DNA of 7,932 bases. Origin: Bacillota bacterium. GTDB taxonomy: Bacteria > Bacillota > Clostridia > Christensenellales > CAG-138. This document shows positions 1-6,102 of the stretch, one piece after another. How positions within the stretch are numbered: position 1 is the stretch's first letter; every line of letters starts with the position of its first letter. The notes under the pieces are model-generated. The model made no database searches. It saw only the letters and a list, made by a program, of their open reading frames with translations, and was not told where the DNA came from. The DNA lies in assembly GCA_023461495.1 (NCBI GenBank), contig JAEYLA010000006.1:1-7932 (forward strand). The letters are read 5' to 3'. The translations under genes were made by a program, and so were the position numbers.

Positions 1-900
1 AAGGGCGCTTCCCCGCTTGAAGAAATTTATCTGCGTATGGATGGCAGCGAGGTTGCGGTGGAAGTAAAATCCGTCCCCATTGAAATAGACGGCAGCCGTG
101 GGGGCATTGTATTTGTAAGGGATATTACGCAACGCAAGGAGCTGGAATACAAAAAAGCCGAAATCGATGCGCAGATGCGCCAGCAGCAGAAGCTTGAGGC
201 AATCGGCACTCTTGCGGGCGGCGTTGCCCATGAAATCAACAACCCGCTTAACGGCATTATGAACTATGCGCAGCTGATTCTGGATGTGGTAGGGGAAAAC
301 AGGGATGTTGCCCAATACAGCCAGGAAATCCTCAACGAGACAAAGCGTATTTCTGAAATCGTAAGGAACCTGCTGCAATTTTCCCGCCAGGAAAAGCAGT
401 CCCACAGCTATGCAAGCGTATACGATATTATCAATCAGACCATGTCGTTGATCAAGACGGTCATCAAACGGGATCAGATCACGCTGGAAGTACAGCTGGA
501 AGAAAACATGCCCGATATCAAATGCCGCAGCCAGCAGATCCAGCAGGTATTGATGAATCTTTTAACAAACGCGCGCGACGCCCTCAATGAAAAGTATCCG
601 GAATACAATGCGGATAAAATCATCCGCATGCGGTGCGTACATTTTTTTGAAACAGGCCGCAGATGGGTGCGCCTTAGTGTAGAGGATCACGGCACCGGAA
701 TTCCCGCTTCCGTGCGGGAAAAAATATTTGAACCGTTTTTTTCCACAAAGCCCAAGGAGCTTGGGACGGGGCTTGGGCTATCAATCAGCCACGGAATTGT
801 TAAAGATCATCACGGAAAGTTCGAAATAGAAACTGAAGAGGGAAAATTTAGCCGCTTCCATGTAATTTTGCCGGTAGACAATGGGTGGGAACTAAAATAG
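1..900 (+). CDS. PAS-domain sensor histidine kinase, C-terminal part (5' end outside window)
   Basis: This is the C-terminal 299 residues of a histidine protein kinase that autophosphorylates and passes phosphate to a response regulator, presumably the next gene. The reading frame is open from base 1, so the gene starts upstream; the ATG at 37 lies inside a PAS/PAC domain and is not a likely start. Numbering from the window edge, residues 1 to about 45 are the end of a PAS domain (ending in VRDITQRKE). A short helical linker follows, then the H-box AHEINNPLNG with phospho-acceptor H77. The ATPase domain shows the N-box (N186, N190), the G1 box DHGTGIP (229-235), the F-box EPFFSTK (244-250) and the G2 box GTGLGLSIS (from 255). 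The HEINNPLNG form is typical of NtrB-like kinases. No membrane segment is visible in this part, and the sensed signal is unknown. The stop lies 19 bases before the next gene, so the two are probably co-transcribed. Confidence 0.95.
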   Translation, partial: KGASPLEEIYLRMDGSEVAVEVKSVPIEIDGSRGGIVFVRDITQRKELEYKKAEIDAQMRQQQKLEAIGTLAGGVAHEINNPLNGIMNYAQLILDVVGENRDVAQYSQEILNETKRISEIVRNLLQFSRQEKQSHSYASVYDIINQTMSLIKTVIKRDQITLEVQLEENMPDIKCRSQQIQQVLMNLLTNARDALNEKYPEYNADKIIRMRCVHFFETGRRWVRLSVEDHGTGIPASVREKIFEPFFSTKPKELGTGLGLSISHGIVKDHHGKFEIETEEGKFSRFHVILPVDNGWELK

Positions 901-919
901 CTGACCGGGAGATCATTTC

Positions 920-1975
920 ATGAGCAGAGTATTGATTGTAGACGACGAAAACAGCATCCGGATTACATTGAGCGCTTTTTTGCGCAATGCGGGATATGAA
1001 GTGGATACCGCGCCCGACGCAGTCACCGCGTGCGAGGTATTGAGCGCGAACACTTACGATATTGTTATTACGGATATCATCATGCCGCGCATGACCGGTA
1101 TCGAACTAATGACAAAGATCCGCGCGAAGTCTGAAGATACGCAGGTGATTGTCATGACAGGGGAGCCTACGGTAGATACGGCGATCACCGCCGTACAGGC
1201 CGGGGCAAACGATTATCTCATTAAGCCTGTGAGCAAATTTGAACTAACCAGGGCGGTTGGCCGCGCGGATGAGATCAAGCGCCTGCGGGACGAAAAAAAA
1301 GCATTGGAACATAGGGCGCAGCTTTACCAGATGGAGCTTGAGCAAAAGGTGGAAGCAAAGACGCAAGCGCTTTCAAATGCGATGCAGAGCATCATCTCCC
1401 TGCTTGCGACCGTTACCGAGGTGCGAGATCCGTATACGGCGGGACACCAGCGCCGGGTTGGAAACCTTGCGGCGGCCATTGCGCACCGCATGGGGATGAA
1501 GCGTGCCGTTGCGGAAGCTGTGCGCATCTGCGGCTACCTCCATGATATCGGAAAAATCATGGTGCCGGGTGAAATCCTGTGCAAGCCCGGAAAGCTCACG
1601 GATATGGAAATGGCATTGATCCGGGAGCATTCCGTGCGTGGCTATGAATTGATTTCACGCGTGGAGCTGCCGCCTATTTTTGCGGAGGTCATCTACCAGC
1701 ATCATGAGCGCTGCGACGGCTCGGGCTATCCGCGCGGCCGCCTGCGGCATGAAATCTTGCCGGAAGCCCATGTCATTATTGTGGCGGATGTAGTGGAAGC
1801 CATGATGTCCCACCGGCCGTACCGGCCGCAGCTTGGGCTGCGGTGTGCCCTGCAGGAAATCAAAGACAACGCAGGCAGGCTGTACGACCCTGAGGTCACG
1901 GCAGCTTGCATTGCGCTGTTTGAACAGGACGGCTATTGTATTGAGGACAAGGAGCAGATTCACTACCCCTTCTAA
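920..1975 (+). CDS. Response regulator with HD-GYP output domain (RpfG-like cyclic-di-GMP phosphodiesterase)
   Basis: A 351-residue cytoplasmic regulator. Residues 1-120 are a receiver domain with the acidic pair D8/D9, phospho-acceptor D52, switch T80 and conserved K102. A helical linker (about 115-155, rich in K, E and Q) leads to an HD-GYP domain: H208/D209 in LHDIGK, KPGKLT (222-227), the H261-H262-E263 metal site, the GYP loop DGSGYP (266-271), D290 and the RPYRP segment (299-303). All hallmark residues of active HD-GYP enzymes appear present, so the domain should hydrolyse cyclic-di-GMP, as known for RpfG-type proteins. A Shine-Dalgarno GGGAG at 907-911, eight bases before the ATG, supports the start. 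It follows the histidine kinase by 19 bases, so the pair reads as a cognate two-component system acting through second-messenger breakdown rather than DNA binding. No terminator is visible after it; the stop is one base from the stop of the opposing gene. Confidence 0.95.
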   Translation: MSRVLIVDDENSIRITLSAFLRNAGYEVDTAPDAVTACEVLSANTYDIVITDIIMPRMTGIELMTKIRAKSEDTQVIVMTGEPTVDTAITAVQAGANDYLIKPVSKFELTRAVGRADEIKRLRDEKKALEHRAQLYQMELEQKVEAKTQALSNAMQSIISLLATVTEVRDPYTAGHQRRVGNLAAAIAHRMGMKRAVAEAVRICGYLHDIGKIMVPGEILCKPGKLTDMEMALIREHSVRGYELISRVELPPIFAEVIYQHHERCDGSGYPRGRLRHEILPEAHVIIVADVVEAMMSHRPYRPQLGLRCALQEIKDNAGRLYDPEVTAACIALFEQDGYCIEDKEQIHYPF

Positions 1976-1976
1976 T

Positions 1977-2363
1977 TTAGAATGAGGAAAGCAGGCTGGG
2001 GATCAGCAGGTGGATTGCGGTAAACACGACGACGATCAGCGCAAATGCCTTGTGCCATTTGAATAACGGCGCCTTTTTGAGGCGATAGAAAGAGCCGCCC
2101 AACGCTGCCGTCACCAGCAGCATGATCCACGCAAGGCTTCCGGTATGCAGCCTCAATGTGCCCAGCGCAAGATAGCCGTGCAGGATAGCAAGAAGTACGA
2201 GCGCAATGCCTAGCGGCTTGTGCAGCTTGCGTAAGAATTTTAATGCGGCCTGAAACCCTTTTCCCTTCCAATGGAACAGCCAGAGGTTGAGTTTCTTGAG
2301 CCAGTACGGGGCAGTGATGATGACAAGCAGCGCAATGTTGAGATAACCCAGCATCTGATACAT
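1977..2363 (-). CDS. Four-helix membrane protein with two H-x13-H motifs, putative di-heme b-type cytochrome
   Basis: A 128-residue integral membrane protein with about four hydrophobic helices (near residues 5-20, 49-70, 74-92 and 105-125). H48 and H62 bracket helix 2, and H104 and H118 lie in helix 4. Each pair is exactly 14 residues apart, the H-x13-H spacing used by b-type cytochromes and ferric-reductase-type domains to hold one heme near each face of the membrane. H31 and H73 are further histidines, and basic stretches (KK, KGK, RLKK) fall in the loops. The inference is a minimal transmembrane electron carrier with two b hemes; heme binding is not proven. The start has a good Shine-Dalgarno (GAGGTG on the minus strand, five bases before ATG). 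It lies 44 bases downstream of the cytochrome b5-like lipoprotein gene on the same strand, probably in one operon, which supports a heme-relay role. The family was not identified by name; a ferric-reductase-like or DUF4405-like relative is possible. Confidence 0.75.
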   Translation of the reverse strand: MYQMLGYLNIALLVIITAPYWLKKLNLWLFHWKGKGFQAALKFLRKLHKPLGIALVLLAILHGYLALGTLRLHTGSLAWIMLLVTAALGGSFYRLKKAPLFKWHKAFALIVVVFTAIHLLIPSLLSSF

Positions 2364-2407
2364 ACGTTCACCTCTTCGTTATATTGTATTGGACAGGCCG
2401 TAAACGG

Positions 2408-2749
2408 CTATTCTTGCGCAAGCTTGCCGACAACCGGTACCCCCTTGAGTTTGGAAACACCGTGCGGGGATTTGGTTTTGATAATTTCCGTCAGGTCGTT
2501 GCCGGCGCTGTAGCCATTGTGCTCGCCGTCTTTCCATGCCGCAAGGCCGGAAAAATCATAAATCACGCCATCCACCGCAACATAGGCCGGTTGCCCGTCT
2601 TTGCCGTTGTATTGCTTCAATTCCTCGAGTGTGAGCACAAGGCCGGGGGTCTCTGCTGCCGGCGCATCGGGCGTCTGTGTGGTTGAGCAGCCATAGGCGA
2701 ACAGTATGGCGGTAAGGAGAAGGCTGATTGTAATCCATGGTTTTTTCAT
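2408..2749 (-). CDS. Cytochrome b5-like heme-binding lipoprotein
   Basis: A 113-residue secreted lipoprotein. Residues 1-20 form a signal peptide (MKKPW, then a hydrophobic core) ending in the lipobox AYGC, with C21 as the lipidated cysteine. A short linker rich in T, A and P is followed by a cytochrome b5-like heme/steroid-binding domain (about 37-112): LTLEELKQYNGKDG, YVAVDGVIYDFS, then W72, H77 (in GEHNGY), AGNDLT, SPHG with H96, and VVGKL. H77 and H96 are the likely axial heme ligands by family pattern. The protein should sit on the outer face of the cytoplasmic membrane. GGAG eight bases before the ATG on the minus strand supports the start. It is the first gene of a two-gene operon with the four-helix H-x13-H protein and probably exchanges electrons with it. 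The partner beyond the membrane is unknown; binding a non-heme ligand, as in MAPR-type relatives, is less likely because both histidines are present. Confidence 0.85.
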   Translation of the reverse strand: MKKPWITISLLLTAILFAYGCSTTQTPDAPAAETPGLVLTLEELKQYNGKDGQPAYVAVDGVIYDFSGLAAWKDGEHNGYSAGNDLTEIIKTKSPHGVSKLKGVPVVGKLAQE

Positions 2750-2781
2750 AACAGTCGCTCCATTTCATTTGGATTTTCAGT

Positions 2782-2809
2782 ATTATCGTAACAATAAACC
2801 GGAAAGCAA
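2782..2809 (-). promoter_or_regulatory. Possible promoter of the cytochrome b5/di-heme operon
   Basis: On the minus strand TTGCTT (2804-2809) and GATAAT (2782-2787) are separated by 16 bases. The -10 is a five-of-six match and the -35 matches only in TTG. Transcription would begin near 2775, about 25 bases before the lipoprotein start. This is a moderate, sequence-only call. Confidence 0.4.
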
Positions 2810-2840
2810 CAGGATGAAACGCGGCAAATATGGCAATCTG

Positions 2841-2869
2841 TTGACAATGGCGCAGGAAAACAGCATACT
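2841..2869 (+). promoter_or_regulatory. Sigma-A-type promoter of the csoR-like gene
   Basis: A perfect -35 TTGACA (2841-2846) is followed after 17 bases by CATACT (2864-2869), a four-of-six -10. It predicts a start near 2876 and a leader of about 35 bases. No ATACCC/GGGTAT palindrome is seen here, so this promoter appears not to carry the operator found before the ATPase gene. Confidence 0.6.
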
Positions 2870-2910
2870 ACATACATCCATATTCCCGTGACGAAGAGGA
2901 GGGCAACCGT

Positions 2911-3183
2911 ATGCGACAATGCATGGATCATGAAAACCTGCACCGCAGGCTCAAAAAGATTGCAGGACAGATCAATGCAATCGATAAGATGGTGGAAGAC
3001 GATGTTCCTTGCGAGGATGTGCTCATCCAGATCAACGCCGCAAAATCAGCACTCCACAAGGTAGGTCAGATCGTGCTCGAAGGGCACCTGAACCATTGCG
3101 TGCGCGACGGTATCGAGCATGGGGACGCGGAAAAAACGATTGCCGATTTTGCAAAGGCAGTGGAACATTTCTCACGGTTGTAG
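2911..3183 (+). CDS. csoR: CsoR/RcnR-family metal-sensing transcriptional repressor, CsoR-like
   Basis: A 90-residue all-helical DNA-binding protein of the CsoR/RcnR/FrmR family (DUF156). The N-terminal helix has the family pattern HENLHRRLKKIAGQ (7-20), which supplies basic residues for DNA contact. C34, H59 and C63 have spacings of 25 and 4, the same as the Cys-His-Cys copper(I) site of CsoR. RcnR-type nickel/cobalt sensors have His at the last position, so a CsoR-like copper sensor is the better call; the FrmR or CstR types fit less well. As in the family, metal binding should release DNA. A strong Shine-Dalgarno AGGAGGG (2897-2903), seven bases before the ATG, fixes this start over the in-frame ATG at 2923. 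A terminator follows, and a CsoR-type operator lies just before the downstream ATPase gene, its likely target. The gene is divergent from the heme-protein operon. Confidence 0.9.
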   Translation: MRQCMDHENLHRRLKKIAGQINAIDKMVEDDVPCEDVLIQINAAKSALHKVGQIVLEGHLNHCVRDGIEHGDAEKTIADFAKAVEHFSRL

Positions 3184-3275
3184 AAGCGCCATACTCACGG
3201 GACATTTACGGCCTTTATTCTATTCTACATCAGAATATACCTGAAAGCATGATGATTTTCATAAAACAGAAGTTG

Positions 3276-3306
3276 CAGCCGCCTAACAGGCGGCTGTTGT
3301 TTTTTG
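3276..3306 (+). terminator. Rho-independent terminator after the csoR-like gene
   Basis: CAGCCGCC (3276-3283) and GGCGGCTG (3289-3296) form a perfect eight-pair stem with the loop TAACA, followed by TTGTTTTTTG. It lies 93 bases after the csoR-like stop, so the repressor and the ATPase are probably separate transcripts. The 92 bases from 3184 to 3275 show no other feature. Confidence 0.85.
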
Positions 3307-3335
3307 TTGACAGAAAGCGGTGGGGCATAGAGAAT
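3307..3335 (+). promoter_or_regulatory. Possible upstream promoter of the ATPase gene
   Basis: A perfect -35 TTGACA (3307-3312) sits directly after the terminator T-tract. Seventeen bases on is GAGAAT (3330-3335), a four-of-six -10. Transcription would start near 3342, at the edge of the CsoR-type operator, so a bound repressor could block it. It competes with the TATAAT promoter further downstream. Confidence 0.4.
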
Positions 3336-3338
3336 GAG

Positions 3339-3367
3339 TACATACCCATAGGGGGTATAGGTATAAT
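3339..3367 (+). promoter_or_regulatory. Operator-covered promoter of the ATPase gene
   Basis: TATAAT (3362-3367) is a perfect -10. The -35 at 17-base spacing is weak (TACATA, 3339-3344), and the spacer is almost entirely the CsoR-type palindrome. The predicted transcription start near 3374 would leave a leader of only about 12 bases before the ATG at 3386, so the upstream TTGACA promoter remains an alternative. Confidence 0.5.
3342..3358. promoter_or_regulatory. CsoR-type operator (ATACCC-N5-GGGTAT)
   Basis: ATACCC (3342-3347) and GGGTAT (3353-3358) form a perfect six-base inverted repeat with a five-base spacer (ATAGG). The G/C core flanked by A/T closely resembles the operator recalled for Firmicutes copper-responsive CsoR proteins (ATACCC-TACGG-GGGTAT before copZA in Bacillus). 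It lies four bases upstream of a TATAAT -10 element and 28 bases before the ATPase start, a position suited to repression. This makes the adjacent csoR-like product the likely regulator. Confidence 0.85.
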
Positions 3368-3385
3368 GCTGGAAGAAGGGTGTAT

Positions 3386-5254
3386 ATGCAGGAGATTATC
3401 AAGGTTATACGGGATGAGGAAAAGCGGGGCGTTGTGTTTCTAATACTTTCGGGTATTTCTCTGGTATTGAGTTTCTTTTTAAAAACGTGGGCGATCGACC
3501 CCGCCTGGATTGCGGTCATTTTGTGCGGAATTCCGATTTTAATCAATGCGGGGCAGGGGCTATTTATGCGCTTTGACATCAAGGCGGATGTGCTGGTGTC
3601 CCTCGCGCTGATCGCTTCTATTGTGATTGGAGAAGTATTCGCGGCGGGCGAGGTCGCGTTTATTATGGCGGTTGGCGCCATGCTCGAAGAACGTACGGTG
3701 AAAAAAGCGCGTGCAGGCATTGAAAAACTGGTGCGGCTTACCCCACGCACCGCACGCGTGCTGCGCGAGGGACAGGAACACATCATTCCTGCCGAGCAGG
3801 TGCAGGTAGAGGATATCCTTTGCGTACACGCAGGCGAGACCATACCGGTGGATGGCGTAATTGTAGCGGGAGAAACAACGGTGGATCAGTCCGTAATGAC
3901 AGGAGAATCGCTCCCTGTTGATAAATCTTCGGGCGATTTGGTCAAAAGCGGCACGGTCAACCGATTTGGCTCTTTTACCATGCAGGCGCAAAAGGTTGGG
4001 GAGGATAGCTCTTTGCAGCGCATGATCCGGCTTGTAGAGTCTGCCGATGCGGGAAAAGCAAAGATCGTTGGCATTGCGGACCGGTGGGCCACATGGATCG
4101 TCGTCATCGCACTTCTCAGCGCCGCCGCAACCTGGATCATCACGCAGGAGGCGATCCGCGCTGTGACAATCCTCGTTGTGTTCTGCCCATGCGCGCTTGT
4201 GCTGGCCACGCCTACGGCCATTATGGCGGGTATCGGCAATGCCGCCCGCGTTGGCGCGCTTGTCCGCCAGGGGGACGCGCTCGAACGGCTCGCACAAATC
4301 AAAAAGGCGGCGTTTGATAAGACGGGCACGCTCACTTATGGAAAGCCGGCAGTTGCGCATGTTGCGGCCTTTGTACAGGGGGAAACAGCGGAAACGGTGC
4401 TGTATGCTGCAGCCGCCGCGGAATTGCGCGCGGAGCATCCGCTCGGCCGCGCAATCGTGGCGTATTATCAGGCAAATGACACAAAGGCGCTGCAGCCTCT
4501 GGGATTTTCCCTGTTGCCAGGGCGCGGCGTGCGGGCGACAGTGGACGGAAGTGTCATATATGCAGGCAATGAAAAACTGACTGTGGAGCAGACGGGAACA
4601 ACGCTTCCGGAGGCCGTTAAGCAGCTTACGGCGGGCTATAAGGCGCAGGGCTGTACGACCATTTATGTAACAAGGGAAGCGCAGCTGATCGGAATGATTG
4701 CGTTTTCGGATACCATCCGTCCGGATGCGGAGGATACCATAAAGGCGCTGCGGGAGATTGGCGTTAAAAGCCTGCTGCTGACAGGGGATATCCCGCAGGC
4801 AGCGCTGCATATGGCGGCGCTGGCAGGCGTAAAAGAGGTGCGCGCGGGCCTGGAGCCGGAAGACAAGCTCCTCGCGATACAGGCGCTGCAGCGAAGCGGT
4901 GAGCCGGTTTTAATGATTGGCGACGGTATCAACGACGCACCCGCGCTCAAGTCGGCCCATGTGGGCGTTGCGATGGGTGGGATCGGCAGCGATATCGCCA
5001 TAGATGCTGCGGACATCGTGTTGGTGCGTGACGATATCCGGGCGCTGCCGCATCTGTTCTTGCTTGCGCAAAAAACAATGCGCGTCATCCGGGCCAATTT
5101 GCTTTTGTCCATGGCGCTCAATTTCGCGTCAATACTGCTCGCCATGTTTGGTATTGTTGGGCCTGTAGTGGGTGCGCTTTTGCACAATGCGGGCTCGGTT
5201 GCGGTCATTCTGCATTCGGCAACACTGCTCAGATGGAAAAAGAGGAGGCACTGA
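3386..5254 (+). CDS. P1B-type heavy-metal-transporting ATPase without N-terminal metal-binding domain
   Basis: A 622-residue membrane pump that exports a metal ion using ATP. There is no CxxC metal-binding domain; the protein begins almost directly with membrane helices (about 15-55 and 69-100), followed by the actuator motif TGES (172-175). The transport helix has CPC (267-269, CPCALVLATP). The catalytic aspartate is D311 in DKTGTLT, the P1B-specific HP dipeptide is H351-P352, and the hinge GDGIND is 512-517. The last two helices carry N571, L578, N579 and H600-N601-A-G-S604. The copper-type YN and MxxSS motifs, and the zinc-type K and D, are therefore missing, and the metal is uncertain. 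The ATG at 3386 is preferred because GGAAGAAGG (3371-3379) gives normal spacing; a GTG at 3380, two codons upstream, would be too close. A CsoR-type operator upstream argues for copper control. No copper chaperone gene follows; a terminator does. Confidence 0.93.
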   Translation: MQEIIKVIRDEEKRGVVFLILSGISLVLSFFLKTWAIDPAWIAVILCGIPILINAGQGLFMRFDIKADVLVSLALIASIVIGEVFAAGEVAFIMAVGAMLEERTVKKARAGIEKLVRLTPRTARVLREGQEHIIPAEQVQVEDILCVHAGETIPVDGVIVAGETTVDQSVMTGESLPVDKSSGDLVKSGTVNRFGSFTMQAQKVGEDSSLQRMIRLVESADAGKAKIVGIADRWATWIVVIALLSAAATWIITQEAIRAVTILVVFCPCALVLATPTAIMAGIGNAARVGALVRQGDALERLAQIKKAAFDKTGTLTYGKPAVAHVAAFVQGETAETVLYAAAAAELRAEHPLGRAIVAYYQANDTKALQPLGFSLLPGRGVRATVDGSVIYAGNEKLTVEQTGTTLPEAVKQLTAGYKAQGCTTIYVTREAQLIGMIAFSDTIRPDAEDTIKALREIGVKSLLLTGDIPQAALHMAALAGVKEVRAGLEPEDKLLAIQALQRSGEPVLMIGDGINDAPALKSAHVGVAMGGIGSDIAIDAADIVLVRDDIRALPHLFLLAQKTMRVIRANLLLSMALNFASILLAMFGIVGPVVGALLHNAGSVAVILHSATLLRWKKRRH

Positions 5255-5278
5255 GCTCTTAGCATAGAGAAATAGAAA

Positions 5279-5303
5279 AGCTGGCTTTTGCCAGCTCTTT
5301 TTT
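5279..5303. terminator. Terminator between the ATPase and CDGSH genes, probably bidirectional
   Basis: AGCTGGC (5279-5285) and GCCAGCT (5290-5296) pair over a TTTT loop, followed by CTTTTTT on the plus strand. An A-rich flank (AGAAAAG) gives a shorter U-tract for the minus strand. The T-tract runs into the stop codon of the opposing gene, so one hairpin appears to serve both convergent genes. Confidence 0.85.
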
Positions 5304-6000
5304 ACTCAAACCAACGCTTTTTCCGGTCCAGATATCCGCGTATGACATGGAGTGAATCGCAAAATGGCTTGATTTTTGAGTGCCCGCAGCGGCAAAGCAC
5401 CACCCGGTTGCGGAGTTCATACGTTTCTCCGTCGGCACCCTCAATGGGGATGCCGCCCTTGACAAACAGCCCGCAGCTGACACCGCGGCCCGGATCCTGC
5501 AGTACCTCGATGGCGGGCGTATACGCGGGCTCTATGGTTTCTCCAGTCTGCTTATCGATGATATCCAAACGTCCCGCGGGGCATTCCGTGGCGGCCTTGA
5601 TGGCGAGTTCCCTGCACGAAGGGTTGTCCGAGCGTTCGACAAGCTCCCAAGCGTCGCCTTGGTCGGTGTGGCAGAACCGCGCAAACGCGCAGCGTCCATC
5701 GTCAAGCATGGTGAGCGTAGGGCCGTCGTATACCTTGGCGCGGGTTTGAAACGGCTCTTTTCCCGCGGTTTCTTCGCCGTGGAACGCGCAGTCCTTGTGC
5801 GCGCCGTCGCAAAACGGCGGGGTCTTTGTTTTGCCGCATCGGCACAGGGTATAGGTTTCCATCTGCGGCAGCTCGCGGCCGTCCTCATAAATATAGTCTT
5901 TGCCGATGGCGCGAATTTTTTTTTCGCTCAGCGGCACGCTGCCGGTCACAAGGTACGGCCCGTCCTTGATGATTTTGATTTTTGGCTTTTTTTCTATCAT
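5302..6000 (-). CDS. CDGSH-type iron-sulfur protein with two CDGSH motifs and a central four-cysteine segment
   Basis: A 232-residue soluble protein. The first CDGSH motif is CRCGKTKTPPFCDGAH, with C53, C55, C64 and H68 as the expected three-Cys one-His ligands of a [2Fe-2S] cluster. The second, CRCGHSKIKPFCDSLH, has C203, C205, C214 and H218; its glycine is replaced, but all four ligands remain. Between them, C104, C110, C129 and C140 (the last in ATECPAGRLDI) resemble a divergent ferredoxin-like segment (Fer4_19 type) that could hold another cluster. The N-terminus (KIKIIKDGPYLVTGSVPL) is typical of this family. Neither signal peptide nor membrane segment is present, so it should act in the cytoplasm in electron transfer or cluster handling; the partner is unknown. 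A Shine-Dalgarno AGGGAGG lies four bases before the ATG, a little close. It is divergent from the alcohol dehydrogenase gene and convergent with the ATPase gene. Confidence 0.9.
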   Translation of the reverse strand: MIEKKPKIKIIKDGPYLVTGSVPLSEKKIRAIGKDYIYEDGRELPQMETYTLCRCGKTKTPPFCDGAHKDCAFHGEETAGKEPFQTRAKVYDGPTLTMLDDGRCAFARFCHTDQGDAWELVERSDNPSCRELAIKAATECPAGRLDIIDKQTGETIEPAYTPAIEVLQDPGRGVSCGLFVKGGIPIEGADGETYELRNRVVLCRCGHSKIKPFCDSLHVIRGYLDRKKRWFE

Positions 6001-6047
6001 GGAGCCTCCCTAAATTTACGGGCAAAAATGTTGAACATATTTTGTTT

Positions 6048-6077
6048 ATTATATTGCAAAATCAGCTGCTTTGTACA
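6048..6077 (-). promoter_or_regulatory. Probable promoter of the CDGSH protein gene
   Basis: On the minus strand TGTACA (6072-6077, four of six to the -35 consensus) and a perfect TATAAT (6048-6053) are 18 bases apart. The predicted start near 6041 gives a leader of about 40 bases. Confidence 0.55.
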
Positions 6078-6084
6078 GCACTGC

Positions 6085-6102
6085 TTGTTGTACTGTTATC
6101 AA
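6085..6102. promoter_or_regulatory. Possible Rex-type redox operator
   Basis: TTGTTGTACTGTTATCAA agrees at 11 of 14 defined positions with the clostridial Rex pattern TTGTTAA-N4-TTAACAA. It lies between the divergent CDGSH and alcohol dehydrogenase genes, just upstream of the predicted CDGSH promoter. Rex senses the NADH/NAD ratio and often controls alcohol dehydrogenases, so the context fits, but the match is imperfect and could be chance. Confidence 0.3.

Noticed and set aside
37..39. ATG at 37 as the start of the histidine kinase
   Set aside because: The frame is open to base 1 and the upstream codons continue the PAS domain, so the true start lies outside the window.
2746..2943. 65-codon minus-strand frame over the divergent promoter region
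   Set aside because: It would cover both predicted promoters and the csoR-like ribosome-binding site, and has no family pattern.
3283..3843. 186-codon minus-strand frame at the ATPase start
   Set aside because: Low-complexity S/T/R-rich shadow of the ATPase gene, and it covers the operator and terminator.
3560..4810. 416-codon open frame on the minus strand
   Set aside because: It lies antisense to the P1B ATPase, whose motifs run through the whole interval; its translation is rich in R, H and C with no recognisable domain.
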